From contig RFQK01000022.1 of assembly GCA_009925045.1 (NCBI GenBank), positions 1-13,374 of the forward strand: a DNA stretch of 13,374 nucleotides, given 5' to 3'. The notes under the pieces were generated by a model. The model saw nothing but the letters and a program-made list of their open reading frames with translations, ran no database searches and was not told where the DNA came from. The translations under genes were made by a program, and so were the position numbers. The stretch comes from Methylococcaceae bacterium. Lineage in GTDB: Bacteria > Pseudomonadota > Gammaproteobacteria > Methylococcales > Methylomonadaceae. Positions within the stretch are counted from its first letter, which is position 1; the number at the start of each line of letters is the position of its first letter. Positions 6,382 to 13,374 of this stretch are shown piece by piece.

Positions 6382-7124
6382 CCTGTAGTTTTTGTTCGAC
6401 CGCCCAACAAGGTTTTAACCGCAACCTAAGCACCGGTGAAATTATCGGTCAGCTTTATCTCGCCCAACAACGTCTTGGCGCTGAACGCCGTATCACCAAT
6501 GTGGTGATGATGGGCATGGGCGAACCCTTATTGAATTTTGACAATGTCGTCGCCGCCATGAATCTGATGATGGACGACTTTGCTTACGGTCTATCCAAAC
6601 GCCGCGTGACCATCAGCACTTCAGGTGTTGTGCCTGCAATGCAAAGGCTCAGTGAAGTTTGCGATGTCAGCATGGCTGTGTCTTTGCACGCACCCTATGA
6701 TGCTCTTCGTGATCAATTGGTCCCGATTAATATCAAGTATCCATTAGAGCAATTAATGGAAGCCTGTAAACAATACGCTAAAACCGGTCCACGTAAACAT
6801 ATTACCTTCGAATATGTGATGCTAGACGGCGTCAATGACAGCAAAGAAGACGCAGAAAAATTACTTAAACTGCTTAAAAACGTACCGTCCAAAATCAACT
6901 TGATTCCGTTCAATCCTTTTCCGCAATCGCACTATCGTTGCTCGAAAAAAGCCACGATGCTGCAGTTCAGGGATATTTTGCACAACGCGGGCATCATTAC
7001 CACCATACGTAAAACCCGTGGCGAAGATATTGATGCCGCATGCGGTCAATTAGTCGGTCAAGTTAAAGACAAAAGTCGTCGCCATCTCAAATTGCAAAAC
7101 GCTACTCATGTGCATGCCTCTTAG
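6285..7124 (+). CDS. rlmN: Dual-specificity RNA methyltransferase RlmN, 5'-truncated
   Basis: RlmN is a radical-SAM enzyme that methylates C2 of adenine in 23S rRNA (A2503) and some tRNAs. The radical-SAM core is intact: GTLCISSQ carries the methyl-carrying cysteine equivalent, CALACSFC is the CX3CX2C iron-sulfur motif, [10 protein letters not shown] and VVPAMQRL follow, and ACGQL near the end carries the second catalytic cysteine. Family similarity already begins upstream of ATG 6285, at about 6204 (YLKEHCEIR, then [14 protein letters not shown]). The ~75-80 N-terminal residues before that are absent and a TAG in this frame lies at 6195. ATG 6285 is only the first ATG of the remaining frame, inside the conserved region, and has no Shine-Dalgarno. 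The truncation coincides with the loss of the ndk tail. It is unlikely to be a working enzyme as shown. Confidence 0.82.
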   Translation: MQTHCGNRVETVFIPEERRGTLCISSQVGCALACSFCSTAQQGFNRNLSTGEIIGQLYLAQQRLGAERRITNVVMMGMGEPLLNFDNVVAAMNLMMDDFAYGLSKRRVTISTSGVVPAMQRLSEVCDVSMAVSLHAPYDALRDQLVPINIKYPLEQLMEACKQYAKTGPRKHITFEYVMLDGVNDSKEDAEKLLKLLKNVPSKINLIPFNPFPQSHYRCSKKATMLQFRDILHNAGIITTIRKTRGEDIDAACGQLVGQVKDKSRRHLKLQNATHVHAS

Positions 7125-7851
7125 ACGCATTTGCTTAATAGCGAGTCTTAGCCTGACCAATGCCTGCGCCCTTTTTTCAGGTGTTCAGCAACAAACTGCT
7201 TTAAATTTAGAGTTAGGCGAGCAAAGCATACAAATGGCTCGCTATCAGGATGCTTTAGCTTATCTGAACAAAGCCTTGAGTCTAGAACCCAAGCTTGGCA
7301 GAGCGCATGCCGCCCTGGGAGATTACTACCTGGGTATTAACGATCCCAAACAAGCGGCCAAACATGTCCAACAAGCACTTGATCAAGACCCTGACAATCT
7401 GTTGGTACAAGCTAGCTATGCGAGCTATTTATGTAGCAGCGGCGCAACTGAGCGGGGTATCCATATACTGTTAGAGACTATTGATGCTGCGCGTAATAGT
7501 CAGCCTTGGCATGCTCAAACTCGTCTGGGACAGTGCTTTAATCAAGCATCCAATCCGGATGAGGCTGTCCATTATTTACAAAAGGCCCTGGAAGCAAAAA
7601 CGGATTACTGGCCGGCTCTGCTGGCTATGCAAAAAATTAGCTATACCCAACATCAATATATCAGCGCTCGTGAATACTGGTTACGCTACACACAAACCGG
7701 CAAATCCAATGCCGACGCTTTATGGCTGGCTTTTCAAACCGAACGCGCCCTCGGTGACGCTGAGCTGAGCTCAGTGTATCGACAACAATTACTGCAAGAA
7801 TTTCCGGATTCACTGCAAGCTCAGAAAATTAAAAACACGATCAGCAATTAA
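7108..7851 (+). CDS. pilF: Type IV pilus biogenesis lipoprotein PilF/PilW (TPR)
   Basis: PilF (PilW) is an outer-membrane lipoprotein pilotin that helps the PilQ secretin reach and assemble in the outer membrane. The 247-residue protein is the usual length. It starts with a basic, hydrophobic signal ([15 protein letters not shown]) with Cys20 as probable lipidation site; the lipobox is imperfect because Asn sits at -2. Tetratricopeptide repeats then run through about residues 30-235. The clearest are the units with [40 protein letters not shown] and [19 protein letters not shown]. The start overlaps the rlmN stop by 17 nt, which suggests translational coupling; ATG 7114 is an alternative. The position after rlmN matches the order in Pseudomonas and relatives. 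The usual next genes, rodZ and ispG, are missing here. Confidence 0.88.
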   Translation: MCMPLRRICLIASLSLTNACALFSGVQQQTALNLELGEQSIQMARYQDALAYLNKALSLEPKLGRAHAALGDYYLGINDPKQAAKHVQQALDQDPDNLLVQASYASYLCSSGATERGIHILLETIDAARNSQPWHAQTRLGQCFNQASNPDEAVHYLQKALEAKTDYWPALLAMQKISYTQHQYISAREYWLRYTQTGKSNADALWLAFQTERALGDAELSSVYRQQLLQEFPDSLQAQKIKNTISN

Positions 7852-7866
7852 TTCAGCACAGACGAT

Positions 7867-9024
7867 ATGGCAAAACAACAACAGGCAATTCAGGCTATTC
7901 GCGGCATGCACGACATTTTGCCGGAACAGTCGCCCTACTGGCACTGGTTGGAAAGCCATGCCCGACAGGTCCTATCAGCTTATGGGTATCAGGAAATCCG
8001 CCTGCCAATTGTTGAAAAAACCGATTTATTCAAACGCTCTATTGGCGAAGTCACTGATATCGTTGAAAAGGAGATGTATACCTTTGAGGACAGAAACGGT
8101 GATTCTTTAACGCTGCGTCCTGAAGGTACAGCAGGATGTTTACGAGCCTGTTTAGAGCATGGTTTACTTCACAATCAAAGCCACAGACTCTGGTATTACG
8201 GCCCAATGTTCCGACACGAACGGCCTCAGAAAGGTCGTTATCGCCAGTTTTACCAACTCGGCGTAGAAACCTATGGCATGCCAGGGCCTGATATTGATGC
8301 AGAAATGATTTTGTTAAGCGATCGTTTGTGGCGCAATATTGGCATCCGTAACCGGGTCGAGTTGCAAATCAACTCGTTGGGAACTAGCGAAGAACGTGCG
8401 ACTTATCGTGCTAAACTGGTCGAGTATTTCCGGCAACATCTCGCTGTCCTGGATGAAGACAGCTTGCGTCGACTGGATAGCAAAAATCCCGATATGCAGG
8501 CGATGTTAGGCCAAGCGCCTGTGCTTCTTGACCACTTAGGTGAAGAAAGTCGCCAGCATTTTCAAGCCCTGACGGATGTTTTGGATGCTATGCATATTCA
8601 ATACACCTTAAATCCACGACTCGTGAGAGGTCTGGATTACTATGGTAAAACGGTGTTTGAATGGGTGACTGATGCATTAGGCTCTCAAGGTACGATTTGT
8701 GCCGGTGGTCGCTACGATGGACTGATTGAGCAATTGGGTGGTAAAGCCAATCATGCGATAGGCTTTGCGATGGGTATGGAACGTATTTTGGCCTTGGTCG
8801 AACAATTCGACACCGCTGTTTTAAAACCGAATACCGATGTCTACATGATACGTGTCGGTGAGCAGGCTGAAAAAATGGGTCTGATTTGGTCAGAAAAACT
8901 GCGAGACGCCCTCCCTGCGCTAATCGCTTTAAAGCCGCTTCGTATAGAAGCAGAGCAAAGTACAGTAAATTTTGAACAGTTGTTGGCTACGCTCCAGCAA
9001 TACCTGAACAATGACAACCTTTAA
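7867..9024 (+). CDS. hisS: Histidyl-tRNA synthetase with a gap in the anticodon-binding domain
   Basis: HisS attaches histidine to tRNA(His) in the cytoplasm. The class II catalytic core is intact: [10 protein letters not shown] near the start, LRPEGTAG, motif 2 ([20 protein letters not shown]), the histidine-binding RGLDYY at 254-259 and motif 3 (GFAMGMERI). The protein is 385 residues against about 420-425 expected. After [10 protein letters not shown] (ending 352) the usual stretch with GGGxFKxQFKRADKxGA and ILGExE is missing, about 37 residues, and the sequence resumes at IALKPLR (353-359) to the normal end. The frame is kept. This removes the core of the C-terminal alpha/beta domain that reads the GUG anticodon. 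As hisS is normally essential and single-copy, a real cell should not tolerate this easily. The start is 15 nt after the pilF stop. Confidence 0.9.
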   Translation: MAKQQQAIQAIRGMHDILPEQSPYWHWLESHARQVLSAYGYQEIRLPIVEKTDLFKRSIGEVTDIVEKEMYTFEDRNGDSLTLRPEGTAGCLRACLEHGLLHNQSHRLWYYGPMFRHERPQKGRYRQFYQLGVETYGMPGPDIDAEMILLSDRLWRNIGIRNRVELQINSLGTSEERATYRAKLVEYFRQHLAVLDEDSLRRLDSKNPDMQAMLGQAPVLLDHLGEESRQHFQALTDVLDAMHIQYTLNPRLVRGLDYYGKTVFEWVTDALGSQGTICAGGRYDGLIEQLGGKANHAIGFAMGMERILALVEQFDTAVLKPNTDVYMIRVGEQAEKMGLIWSEKLRDALPALIALKPLRIEAEQSTVNFEQLLATLQQYLNNDNL

Positions 9025-9046
9025 TTGAGACCAGTAGAGAATCAAC

Positions 9047-9688
9047 GTGGCAATTTACGATACCGAAGAAGAACAACTCGAACAGTTAAAAAAATGGTGG
9101 GCGAGTAATAACACGGCATTAATTGCCGGGGTTTTTGGGGCGATTATTCTGGTCGCCAGCTTTAATGCCTGGCAGGGCTACAAACTTGAGCAACGAAGCC
9201 AAGCATCCGACTTATATCAAAATCTGTTAGACGCCTCTGCTAGCGGCAACCTGGAATCAGCGGAAACCCTCGCCGGCAAACTAAGCAGTCAATATGATAC
9301 AACGGTCTATAGTCACTATGCGGCATTAGAACTGGCTAAAATCAAGGTTACCAAAGGCGACATTGATGCGGCCAAAGCCATTTTCGAAAAAGAAATTCGC
9401 AATGCTGACATTGAATTACAACACCTTAGCCGTTTGCGTTTAATCCAATTGCTGTTAGAAACCAAACAATACGAACAAGGTTTGAAACTGATTGCTGAAG
9501 TCGATCCAAGCAAAGCCGAAGGATTTTCTGCAAATTACGATGAATTACAAGGCGATTTGTATCTGGGCTTGGAGCGTTATGATGAAGCACGGAATGCCTA
9601 TCAAAGTGCTATTCGCAGTGGCCAGGCGACACCACTCGTTCAATTCAAATTGGATGATTTGACCACTAGTGCGTTGATTAAACCCTAA
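9047..9688 (+). CDS. yfgM: YfgM-family tetratricopeptide ancillary SecYEG subunit
   Basis: YfgM is an inner-membrane protein with a periplasmic TPR-like domain. In E. coli it associates with PpiD at SecYEG and hands newly exported proteins to periplasmic chaperones. The 213-residue product has the family N-terminus (YDTEEEQLEQLKKWW, residues 4-18), one membrane helix at about residues 22-42 (ALIAGVFGAIILVASFNAW) and a helical-repeat periplasmic part ending near LERYDEARNAYQSAI. The start is GTG 9047 with a TAGAGA-like element about 7 nt upstream; the similarity begins right there. It sits between hisS and bamB, the conserved gammaproteobacterial order, with gaps of 22 nt on both sides. The length and sequence look complete. 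Confidence 0.9.
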   Translation: MAIYDTEEEQLEQLKKWWASNNTALIAGVFGAIILVASFNAWQGYKLEQRSQASDLYQNLLDASASGNLESAETLAGKLSSQYDTTVYSHYAALELAKIKVTKGDIDAAKAIFEKEIRNADIELQHLSRLRLIQLLLETKQYEQGLKLIAEVDPSKAEGFSANYDELQGDLYLGLERYDEARNAYQSAIRSGQATPLVQFKLDDLTTSALIKP

Positions 9689-9710
9689 ATAATTTCTGGA
9701 AGCTTTTTCA

Positions 9711-10793
9711 ATGACTAGGATCCGTCGTCATTCAATCACTGCAACTGTTATTTTCAGCCTTGGCTTGCTTAGCGGCTGCGCCGGACTGGATGCCGGTCGA
9801 GACATGATCTCCGGTTTGTCTGATTATATTTTTGGTGAAGATGACACCTCTGATCCACCCGCAGTTCTCGATGAAAAATTTGTTGCTGAATTACATGCTG
9901 AGCAAATCTGGCAACAAAGCATAGGCGATGGTGCTGGCGGCCAGTTTATGAAGTTGGTGCCTGCAACAGCGTCTGGCACTACCTATGTCGCGGATCATGC
10001 CGGACTGGTTCAAGCCAGAAATTCTGTAACAGGTGATCTACTCTGGGAAGTCAAAAGCGCTTTTCCATTTAGTGCGGGCCCCGGCCTAGGGGTTCATGTT
10101 GTCGTTTTAGGTACCAGCCATGCTGAAGTAGTCGCTTTTGATAAAGTCAGTGGCGAGCAAAAATGGAGCACTGAAGTCTCCAGTGAAGTCTTAGCGGTAC
10201 CTGTTGTTGCGCATGGCATGGTCTTTATCCGAACCACGGATGGCAAAATCAAAGCCCTCAACGAAACAACCGGCGCACAAGTCTGGTCAGTTGAACAAAG
10301 TGTTCCGGCCTTGAGTATTCGAGGCACGGGCAATCCCCTGGCTTTAGACGATATGCTCGTTGCCGGCAACGCAAACGGTAAATTAACTGCATTACAGCTT
10401 CACGACGGGAAAACTCTGTGGGAATCCACGATTGTGATGCCAACCGGTCGGTCTGAAATTGAGCGTTTAGTCGATTTAGATGCTGATCCTGTGGAACGTC
10501 GGGGCGCCATTTTTATTGCCAGTTACCAGGGCGGCACTGCCTCAGTCGCTGAAACCGATGGGGATGTAATCTGGCGGAATGAAGAATTGTCTTCTTATAC
10601 GGGTTTAAGTACCGATTTACGTTATCTGTATGTCAGCGATACGCATGGAGAAGTATCTCAAGTCGATCAACGCAACGGTGCCGCCTTATGGAAACAAAAA
10701 GATCTGCATAATCGTAAATCGCCTGTCGTTGTCGATGGCACAGTTTTTATCTACGCCAAAGACGGCACCCTGGCTGCCCTGAGAGTTCATTAG
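9711..10793 (+). CDS. bamB: Outer-membrane assembly lipoprotein BamB with a C-terminal gap
   Basis: BamB is a periplasm-facing lipoprotein of the BAM complex that helps BamA insert beta-barrel proteins. It has a lipoprotein signal with a good lipobox (LLSGC, Cys23). PQQ-like beta-propeller repeats follow, each with a GxxxWxxxx core: [45 protein letters not shown] and [18 protein letters not shown] and the GDVIWR blade are typical. The length is 360 residues against about 380-400 usual. After [10 protein letters not shown] (ending 336) the usual segment with GDFEGYLHWL and the following DG...R strand (about 40 residues, roughly one propeller blade) is missing. The sequence resumes at [10 protein letters not shown] (337-346) and ends normally at LAALRVH. 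The frame is kept. The stop is separated from der by one nucleotide. Confidence 0.9.
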   Translation: MTRIRRHSITATVIFSLGLLSGCAGLDAGRDMISGLSDYIFGEDDTSDPPAVLDEKFVAELHAEQIWQQSIGDGAGGQFMKLVPATASGTTYVADHAGLVQARNSVTGDLLWEVKSAFPFSAGPGLGVHVVVLGTSHAEVVAFDKVSGEQKWSTEVSSEVLAVPVVAHGMVFIRTTDGKIKALNETTGAQVWSVEQSVPALSIRGTGNPLALDDMLVAGNANGKLTALQLHDGKTLWESTIVMPTGRSEIERLVDLDADPVERRGAIFIASYQGGTASVAETDGDVIWRNEELSSYTGLSTDLRYLYVSDTHGEVSQVDQRNGAALWKQKDLHNRKSPVVVDGTVFIYAKDGTLAALRVH

Positions 10794-10794
10794 C

Positions 10795-12186
10795 ATGTTA
10801 CCTGTTATCGCCCTGGTTGGGCGTCCCAATGTCGGAAAATCGACTTTGTTCAATTATCTGACCCGCAGTCGTGAAGCCTTAGTGGCTGACTACCCAGGAT
10901 TGACCCGTGACCGTCAGTACGGTCGGGTTAAACGCGGCGAACGCGATTGTTTGGTGGTCGATACCGGTGGTATTACCGACGATCTGGAAGGCATCGACGT
11001 TTTCGCTAAGAAACAAGTCGAAATTGCTTTGCAAGAAGCCGATGTGGTTTTTTTTCTGGTTGATGCCCGCGACGGACTCAATGCTTCAGATGCTGCCATT
11101 GCTGCCATGCTGAGGAAACTGGGTAAACCGGTAGTCTTAGTCGTGAATAAAATCGATGGCATTGACAGCCAAACGGTCACTAACGACTTTTACAGCTTAG
11201 GCTTTGGTGAACCCGTGCCAATCGCCGCCTCTCATGGCCGTAATGTCCATGAACTCTTGGATGAGATTGATCGACTGCTGCCTGAAAATACCGAAGAATT
11301 GGAAAGCGAAGATCCAGGGGTTGCAATTGCTATTGTTGGCCGTCCCAATGTCGGCAAGTCCACTTTAGTTAACCGTATTCTGGGTGAAGAACGGGTGGTG
11401 GTATTCGACGAAGCAGGTACGACCCGCGACAGTATTTATATTCCTTTTGAACGGAATGAGCAAAAATTCACCATTATCGATACTGCCGGTATGCGTCGTC
11501 GCGCCAAAGTATCCTTGGCCGTTGAAAAATTCAGTATTATCAAATCGCTGCAAGCCATTGAAAAGGCCCATGTCGTCATTTATCTAATTGATGCCCGTGA
11601 AGGCGTAACCGATCAGGACGCCCATATTCTGGGCTTGGTTCTTGAAGCGGGAAGAGCGCTGATTATTGGTTTGAACAAATGGGATGGCTTAGACGGGGAA
11701 CATCGAGAATTCGTTAAAAAACAGATTGAAATTAAACTCTCATTTCTAGATTTTGCTGAAAAACATCCGATCTCAGCTTTACATGGCAGTGGTGTAGGTA
11801 AGCTCTTCGATGTCGTGCATAGTTTGTACGAATCAACCATGATCGATTTATCGACACCGACACTGACTCGAATTCTCGGCGATGCGATTAAAGACCATCA
11901 ACCCCCCTTGGTTGGAGGGCGTCGTATCAAGCTCAAGTACGCCCATCAAGGCGGCCGTAATCCCCCAGTTGTGGTAATCCATGGCGTACAGACCGACTCA
12001 CTGCCGGGTGCATACAAACGCTATCTAATGAATTATTTTAGGGTGCAATTGCGACTAAAGGGCACGCCGATTCGCTTGGTATTTAAATCACCGGAGAATC
12101 CATTCCAGGGTCTTAAAAATCAATTGAGTGATCGGCAAGTCAAAAAACGCAAACGCCTGATAGATTTCACCAAACGTAAAAAATGA
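10795..12186 (+). CDS. der: Ribosome biogenesis GTPase Der (EngA)
   Basis: Der is an essential cytoplasmic GTPase needed for 50S ribosome assembly and is unusual in having two GTPase domains in tandem. Both P-loops are visible as GRPNVGKS, at residues 9-16 and 182-189. Each domain has its switch and G3 motifs (GLTRDRQYG and DTGG in the first; TTRDS and DTAGMRRR in the second) and its base-recognition motif (NKIDG; NKWDG). A KH-like RNA-binding domain occupies about residues 350-445 (ending near [11 protein letters not shown]), with a basic tail ([14 protein letters not shown]). The 463 residues fit the family and no gap is seen. The ATG follows the bamB stop by one nucleotide, so translation is probably coupled. 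bamB-der is the conserved order in gammaproteobacteria. Confidence 0.97.
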   Translation: MLPVIALVGRPNVGKSTLFNYLTRSREALVADYPGLTRDRQYGRVKRGERDCLVVDTGGITDDLEGIDVFAKKQVEIALQEADVVFFLVDARDGLNASDAAIAAMLRKLGKPVVLVVNKIDGIDSQTVTNDFYSLGFGEPVPIAASHGRNVHELLDEIDRLLPENTEELESEDPGVAIAIVGRPNVGKSTLVNRILGEERVVVFDEAGTTRDSIYIPFERNEQKFTIIDTAGMRRRAKVSLAVEKFSIIKSLQAIEKAHVVIYLIDAREGVTDQDAHILGLVLEAGRALIIGLNKWDGLDGEHREFVKKQIEIKLSFLDFAEKHPISALHGSGVGKLFDVVHSLYESTMIDLSTPTLTRILGDAIKDHQPPLVGGRRIKLKYAHQGGRNPPVVVIHGVQTDSLPGAYKRYLMNYFRVQLRLKGTPIRLVFKSPENPFQGLKNQLSDRQVKKRKRLIDFTKRKK

Positions 12187-12205
12187 CCCTGACCCGGAGT
12201 GCGTA

Positions 12206-12703
12206 GTGGCAACGATTAATTTTCAAGGCAAACCTATCCATACCTGTGGCGAGTTACCCGCCATAGGCACTCAAGCCCCGGATTTCCGCTTATGTAATCG
12301 TCAACTGCGTGACCTCAGTCTGAAAGACTTTGCCGGCAAACGTAAATTATTGTCGATAGTACCCAGTCTCGACACGCCTACCTGTCAGACTTCAACGCGC
12401 AAATTTAACGAAAAAGCCGCGCAATTACGCAATACCGAAGTTTTAGTCATCTCTGCAGATTTGCCTTTTGCGCAAGTGCGTTTTTGTGAGACTGATGGCA
12501 TCAAAAATTTAAGTGCCCTTTCGAGTTTTCGGTCCAGTTTTGCCCAAGACTATGGTTTAACACTGACCGACAGTTTATTGGCGGGTCTCATGGCTCGCGG
12601 TATCATCATCCTAGACGAAAACGACCGCGTTATCTATCAGGAACTCGTCAGTGAAATTACGGCTGAACCTGATTATGCAAGTGCTCTGGCGGTTTTAGCA
12701 TAG
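12206..12703 (+). CDS. tpx: Thiol peroxidase Tpx (atypical 2-Cys peroxiredoxin)
   Basis: Tpx reduces hydrogen peroxide and organic peroxides using thioredoxin as electron donor. The 165-residue protein is full length for the family. PSLDTPTCQTSTRKF holds the TxxC active-site motif with peroxidatic Cys60, and SADLPFAQVRFC holds resolving Cys94, so the two form an intramolecular disulfide. LMARGIIILDENDRVIYQELV carries the conserved arginine region, and ITAEPDY is the typical C-terminal signature. Two further cysteines, Cys14 and Cys30, are extra to the catalytic pair. The start is GTG 12206 with CGGAG at 12195-12199 at good spacing; homologues begin at the same point. It follows der by 19 nt and may be read with it. 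Confidence 0.95.
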   Translation: MATINFQGKPIHTCGELPAIGTQAPDFRLCNRQLRDLSLKDFAGKRKLLSIVPSLDTPTCQTSTRKFNEKAAQLRNTEVLVISADLPFAQVRFCETDGIKNLSALSSFRSSFAQDYGLTLTDSLLAGLMARGIIILDENDRVIYQELVSEITAEPDYASALAVLA

Positions 12704-12713
12704 GAGAGTCATT

Positions 12714-13229
12714 ATGTTAGGTTTCATTATTGCTTGCGTGATTTTGGCAACCCTGGTGAGCAGTCACCAACAGGACTATTTAGACTTATTAGTCACCCCC
12801 GCCGCATTAGGAACGGGTGTCGTTTTGATGTTAGGGAGTCTGCTGGCAGCATCCTTTAAAAAAGTCAGTTCACTGAGTTGGCATGATGGTTTCGCCACCA
12901 GCAGTTTGCTGGTTTGGTATGCTTACTGGCAGCCTCAGTTCGATCCCAGTGCCCCCATGTTTTTCTGGTATCCGGTTTATTTTGCTTTATTGACCGCTGT
13001 ATTAACCTTGTCCCTGATCAACAAAGCGCATTATTTTGACGTGGAGTCCGTGCTGTATTTACGACAACTCGAAAAACTGAGTCGTTTCAGCATGGGTTGG
13101 CTAATAGGATTAGTTTTAGCCGGTATTCTGATTACGCGCCATTACGCACTTTTCGCGATGGCCATGACCTTTTTCATTGTCCGCCACACCATGGTGGTTT
13201 GTTTGGAAAAAATTAATCATCCTCAATAG
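12714..13229 (+). CDS. Unrecognised polytopic membrane protein (171 aa)
   Basis: I do not recognise this family. The 171-residue product is strongly hydrophobic, with about six likely membrane segments: residues 2-16, 28-48, 59-72, 82-102, 126-141 and 143-160. A charged, probably cytoplasmic stretch at 103-124 (KAHYFDVESVLYLRQLEKLSR) splits the protein. WHDG (56-59) and FFWYP (83-87) are possible conserved points. There is a good GGAGAG at 12703-12708 that overlaps the tpx stop codon, and the ATG lies 10 nt after that stop, so it is very likely co-translated with tpx. The context (tpx upstream, aminotransferase with its own promoter downstream) gives no clear role. The coding call is strong from the ribosome-binding site and from the clear membrane pattern; the function is unknown. 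Confidence 0.8.
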   Translation: MLGFIIACVILATLVSSHQQDYLDLLVTPAALGTGVVLMLGSLLAASFKKVSSLSWHDGFATSSLLVWYAYWQPQFDPSAPMFFWYPVYFALLTAVLTLSLINKAHYFDVESVLYLRQLEKLSRFSMGWLIGLVLAGILITRHYALFAMAMTFFIVRHTMVVCLEKINHPQ

Positions 13230-13260
13230 AGTCGATTAACTTTATCCCCGATCTGCCCAA

Positions 13261-13288
13261 TTCAAATCCTCGGCAATAGACGTATAAT
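13261..13288 (+). promoter_or_regulatory. Sigma-70-type promoter for the aminotransferase gene
   Basis: TATAAT at 13283-13288 is a perfect -10 box. TTCAAA at 13261-13266 is a moderate -35 box with a 16-bp spacer. Transcription would start near 13295 and give a leader of about 28 nt ending in GAGGAA (13315-13320), the ribosome-binding site of the gene at 13323. The leader can fold into a short hairpin (CGGCTGT 13292-13298 with ACAGCCG 13309-13315) that reaches the first base of the Shine-Dalgarno. Confidence 0.7.
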
Positions 13289-13322
13289 GAGCGGCTGTTT
13301 AAGCCATTACAGCCGAGGAATC

Positions 13323-13374
13323 ATGAGCATCACGCTGTCGCACCGCGTCAAAGCCGTCAAACCATCCCCTACTC
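13323..13374 (+). CDS. Class I PLP-dependent aminotransferase (aspartate aminotransferase type), 5' end
   Basis: Only 17 codons are inside the window. They read MSITLSHRVKAVKPSPT, which matches the start of the AspC/AatA-type aspartate aminotransferases of the Ib subgroup, where SxRVxxxKPSPT is strongly conserved. Such enzymes interconvert aspartate and oxaloacetate with pyridoxal phosphate. ATG 13323 has GAGGAA at 13315-13320 as ribosome-binding site and a clear promoter upstream, so it begins a new transcription unit. The catalytic lysine and the rest of the protein lie beyond the window, so the exact substrate cannot be judged. Confidence 0.75.
   Translation, partial: MSITLSHRVKAVKPSPT

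Noticed and set aside
5818-7124. A natural Ndk-RlmN fusion protein or programmed frameshift
   Set aside because: The two reading frames differ, there is no slippery sequence at the junction, and both genes lose conserved parts. A truncation of both genes fits better.
13292-13315. Attenuator or riboswitch in the aminotransferase leader
   Set aside because: The leader is only about 28 nt long and the hairpin has a 7-bp stem, too small for a known riboswitch class; an effect on translation start is possible but unsupported.
1-13374. CRISPR arrays, tRNA or rRNA genes, insertion sequences, prophage or defence genes
   Set aside because: No regular repeats, no tRNA-like folds, no transposase, integrase or recognised defence proteins were seen on either strand.

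Overview
The window looks like chromosomal DNA of a gammaproteobacterium, possibly a methanotroph of the order Methylococcales. That placement rests on the gene order ndk-rlmN-pilF-hisS-yfgM-bamB-der, on the flavour of the proteins and on moderate G+C; it is an inference, not a search result. Almost every gene belongs to a well-known housekeeping family, and I found no RNA gene, CRISPR array, insertion sequence or phage gene.

Layout. Positions 1 to about 413 hold the end of one polar amino-acid ABC permease gene and the first ~50 codons of a second. They are more GC-rich (about 55% by hand count, against about 47% for 411-780), and both similarities stop at a junction inside 391-413. From there to 2180, on the minus strand, lie an NhaD-type antiporter homologue and, downstream of it, the start of a DUF4118 (KdpD-like) membrane sensor gene that is cut off at the same junction. 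A 177-bp divergent intergenic region separates this pair from a plus-strand block: queF (queuosine precursor), a hairpin, psd (phosphatidylserine decarboxylase), yajC-secD (Sec translocon accessory), ndk, rlmN, pilF, hisS, yfgM, bamB, der, tpx, an unrecognised membrane protein, and the first 17 codons of a class I aminotransferase behind a good promoter.

How the genes relate. yajC-secD assists protein export. yfgM and bamB act in envelope assembly (SecYEG-associated chaperone network; BAM complex). der is a ribosome-assembly GTPase and hisS charges tRNA(His). rlmN methylates rRNA and tRNA, and pilF is the type IV pilus secretin pilotin. Spacings are tight, with 1-40 nt gaps or short overlaps, so much of 3568-13229 is probably read as one or a few long transcripts.

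The striking thing is what is missing. psd lacks about 60 internal residues including its catalytic histidine motif. hisS lacks about 37 residues of its anticodon-binding domain, and bamB lacks about 40 residues near its end. All three gaps keep the reading frame. ndk loses its last ~14 residues at a junction where rlmN begins already ~75-80 codons into its sequence. secF is absent after secD, and rodZ-ispG are absent between pilF and hisS. Because several affected genes are normally essential, the likeliest explanation is that the contig is a composite or a sequence with segments dropped; real deletions with intact copies elsewhere remain possible. The most biologically interesting intact element is the NhaD homologue, which has lost several conserved polar motif residues and sits directly beside a membrane sensor-kinase gene.
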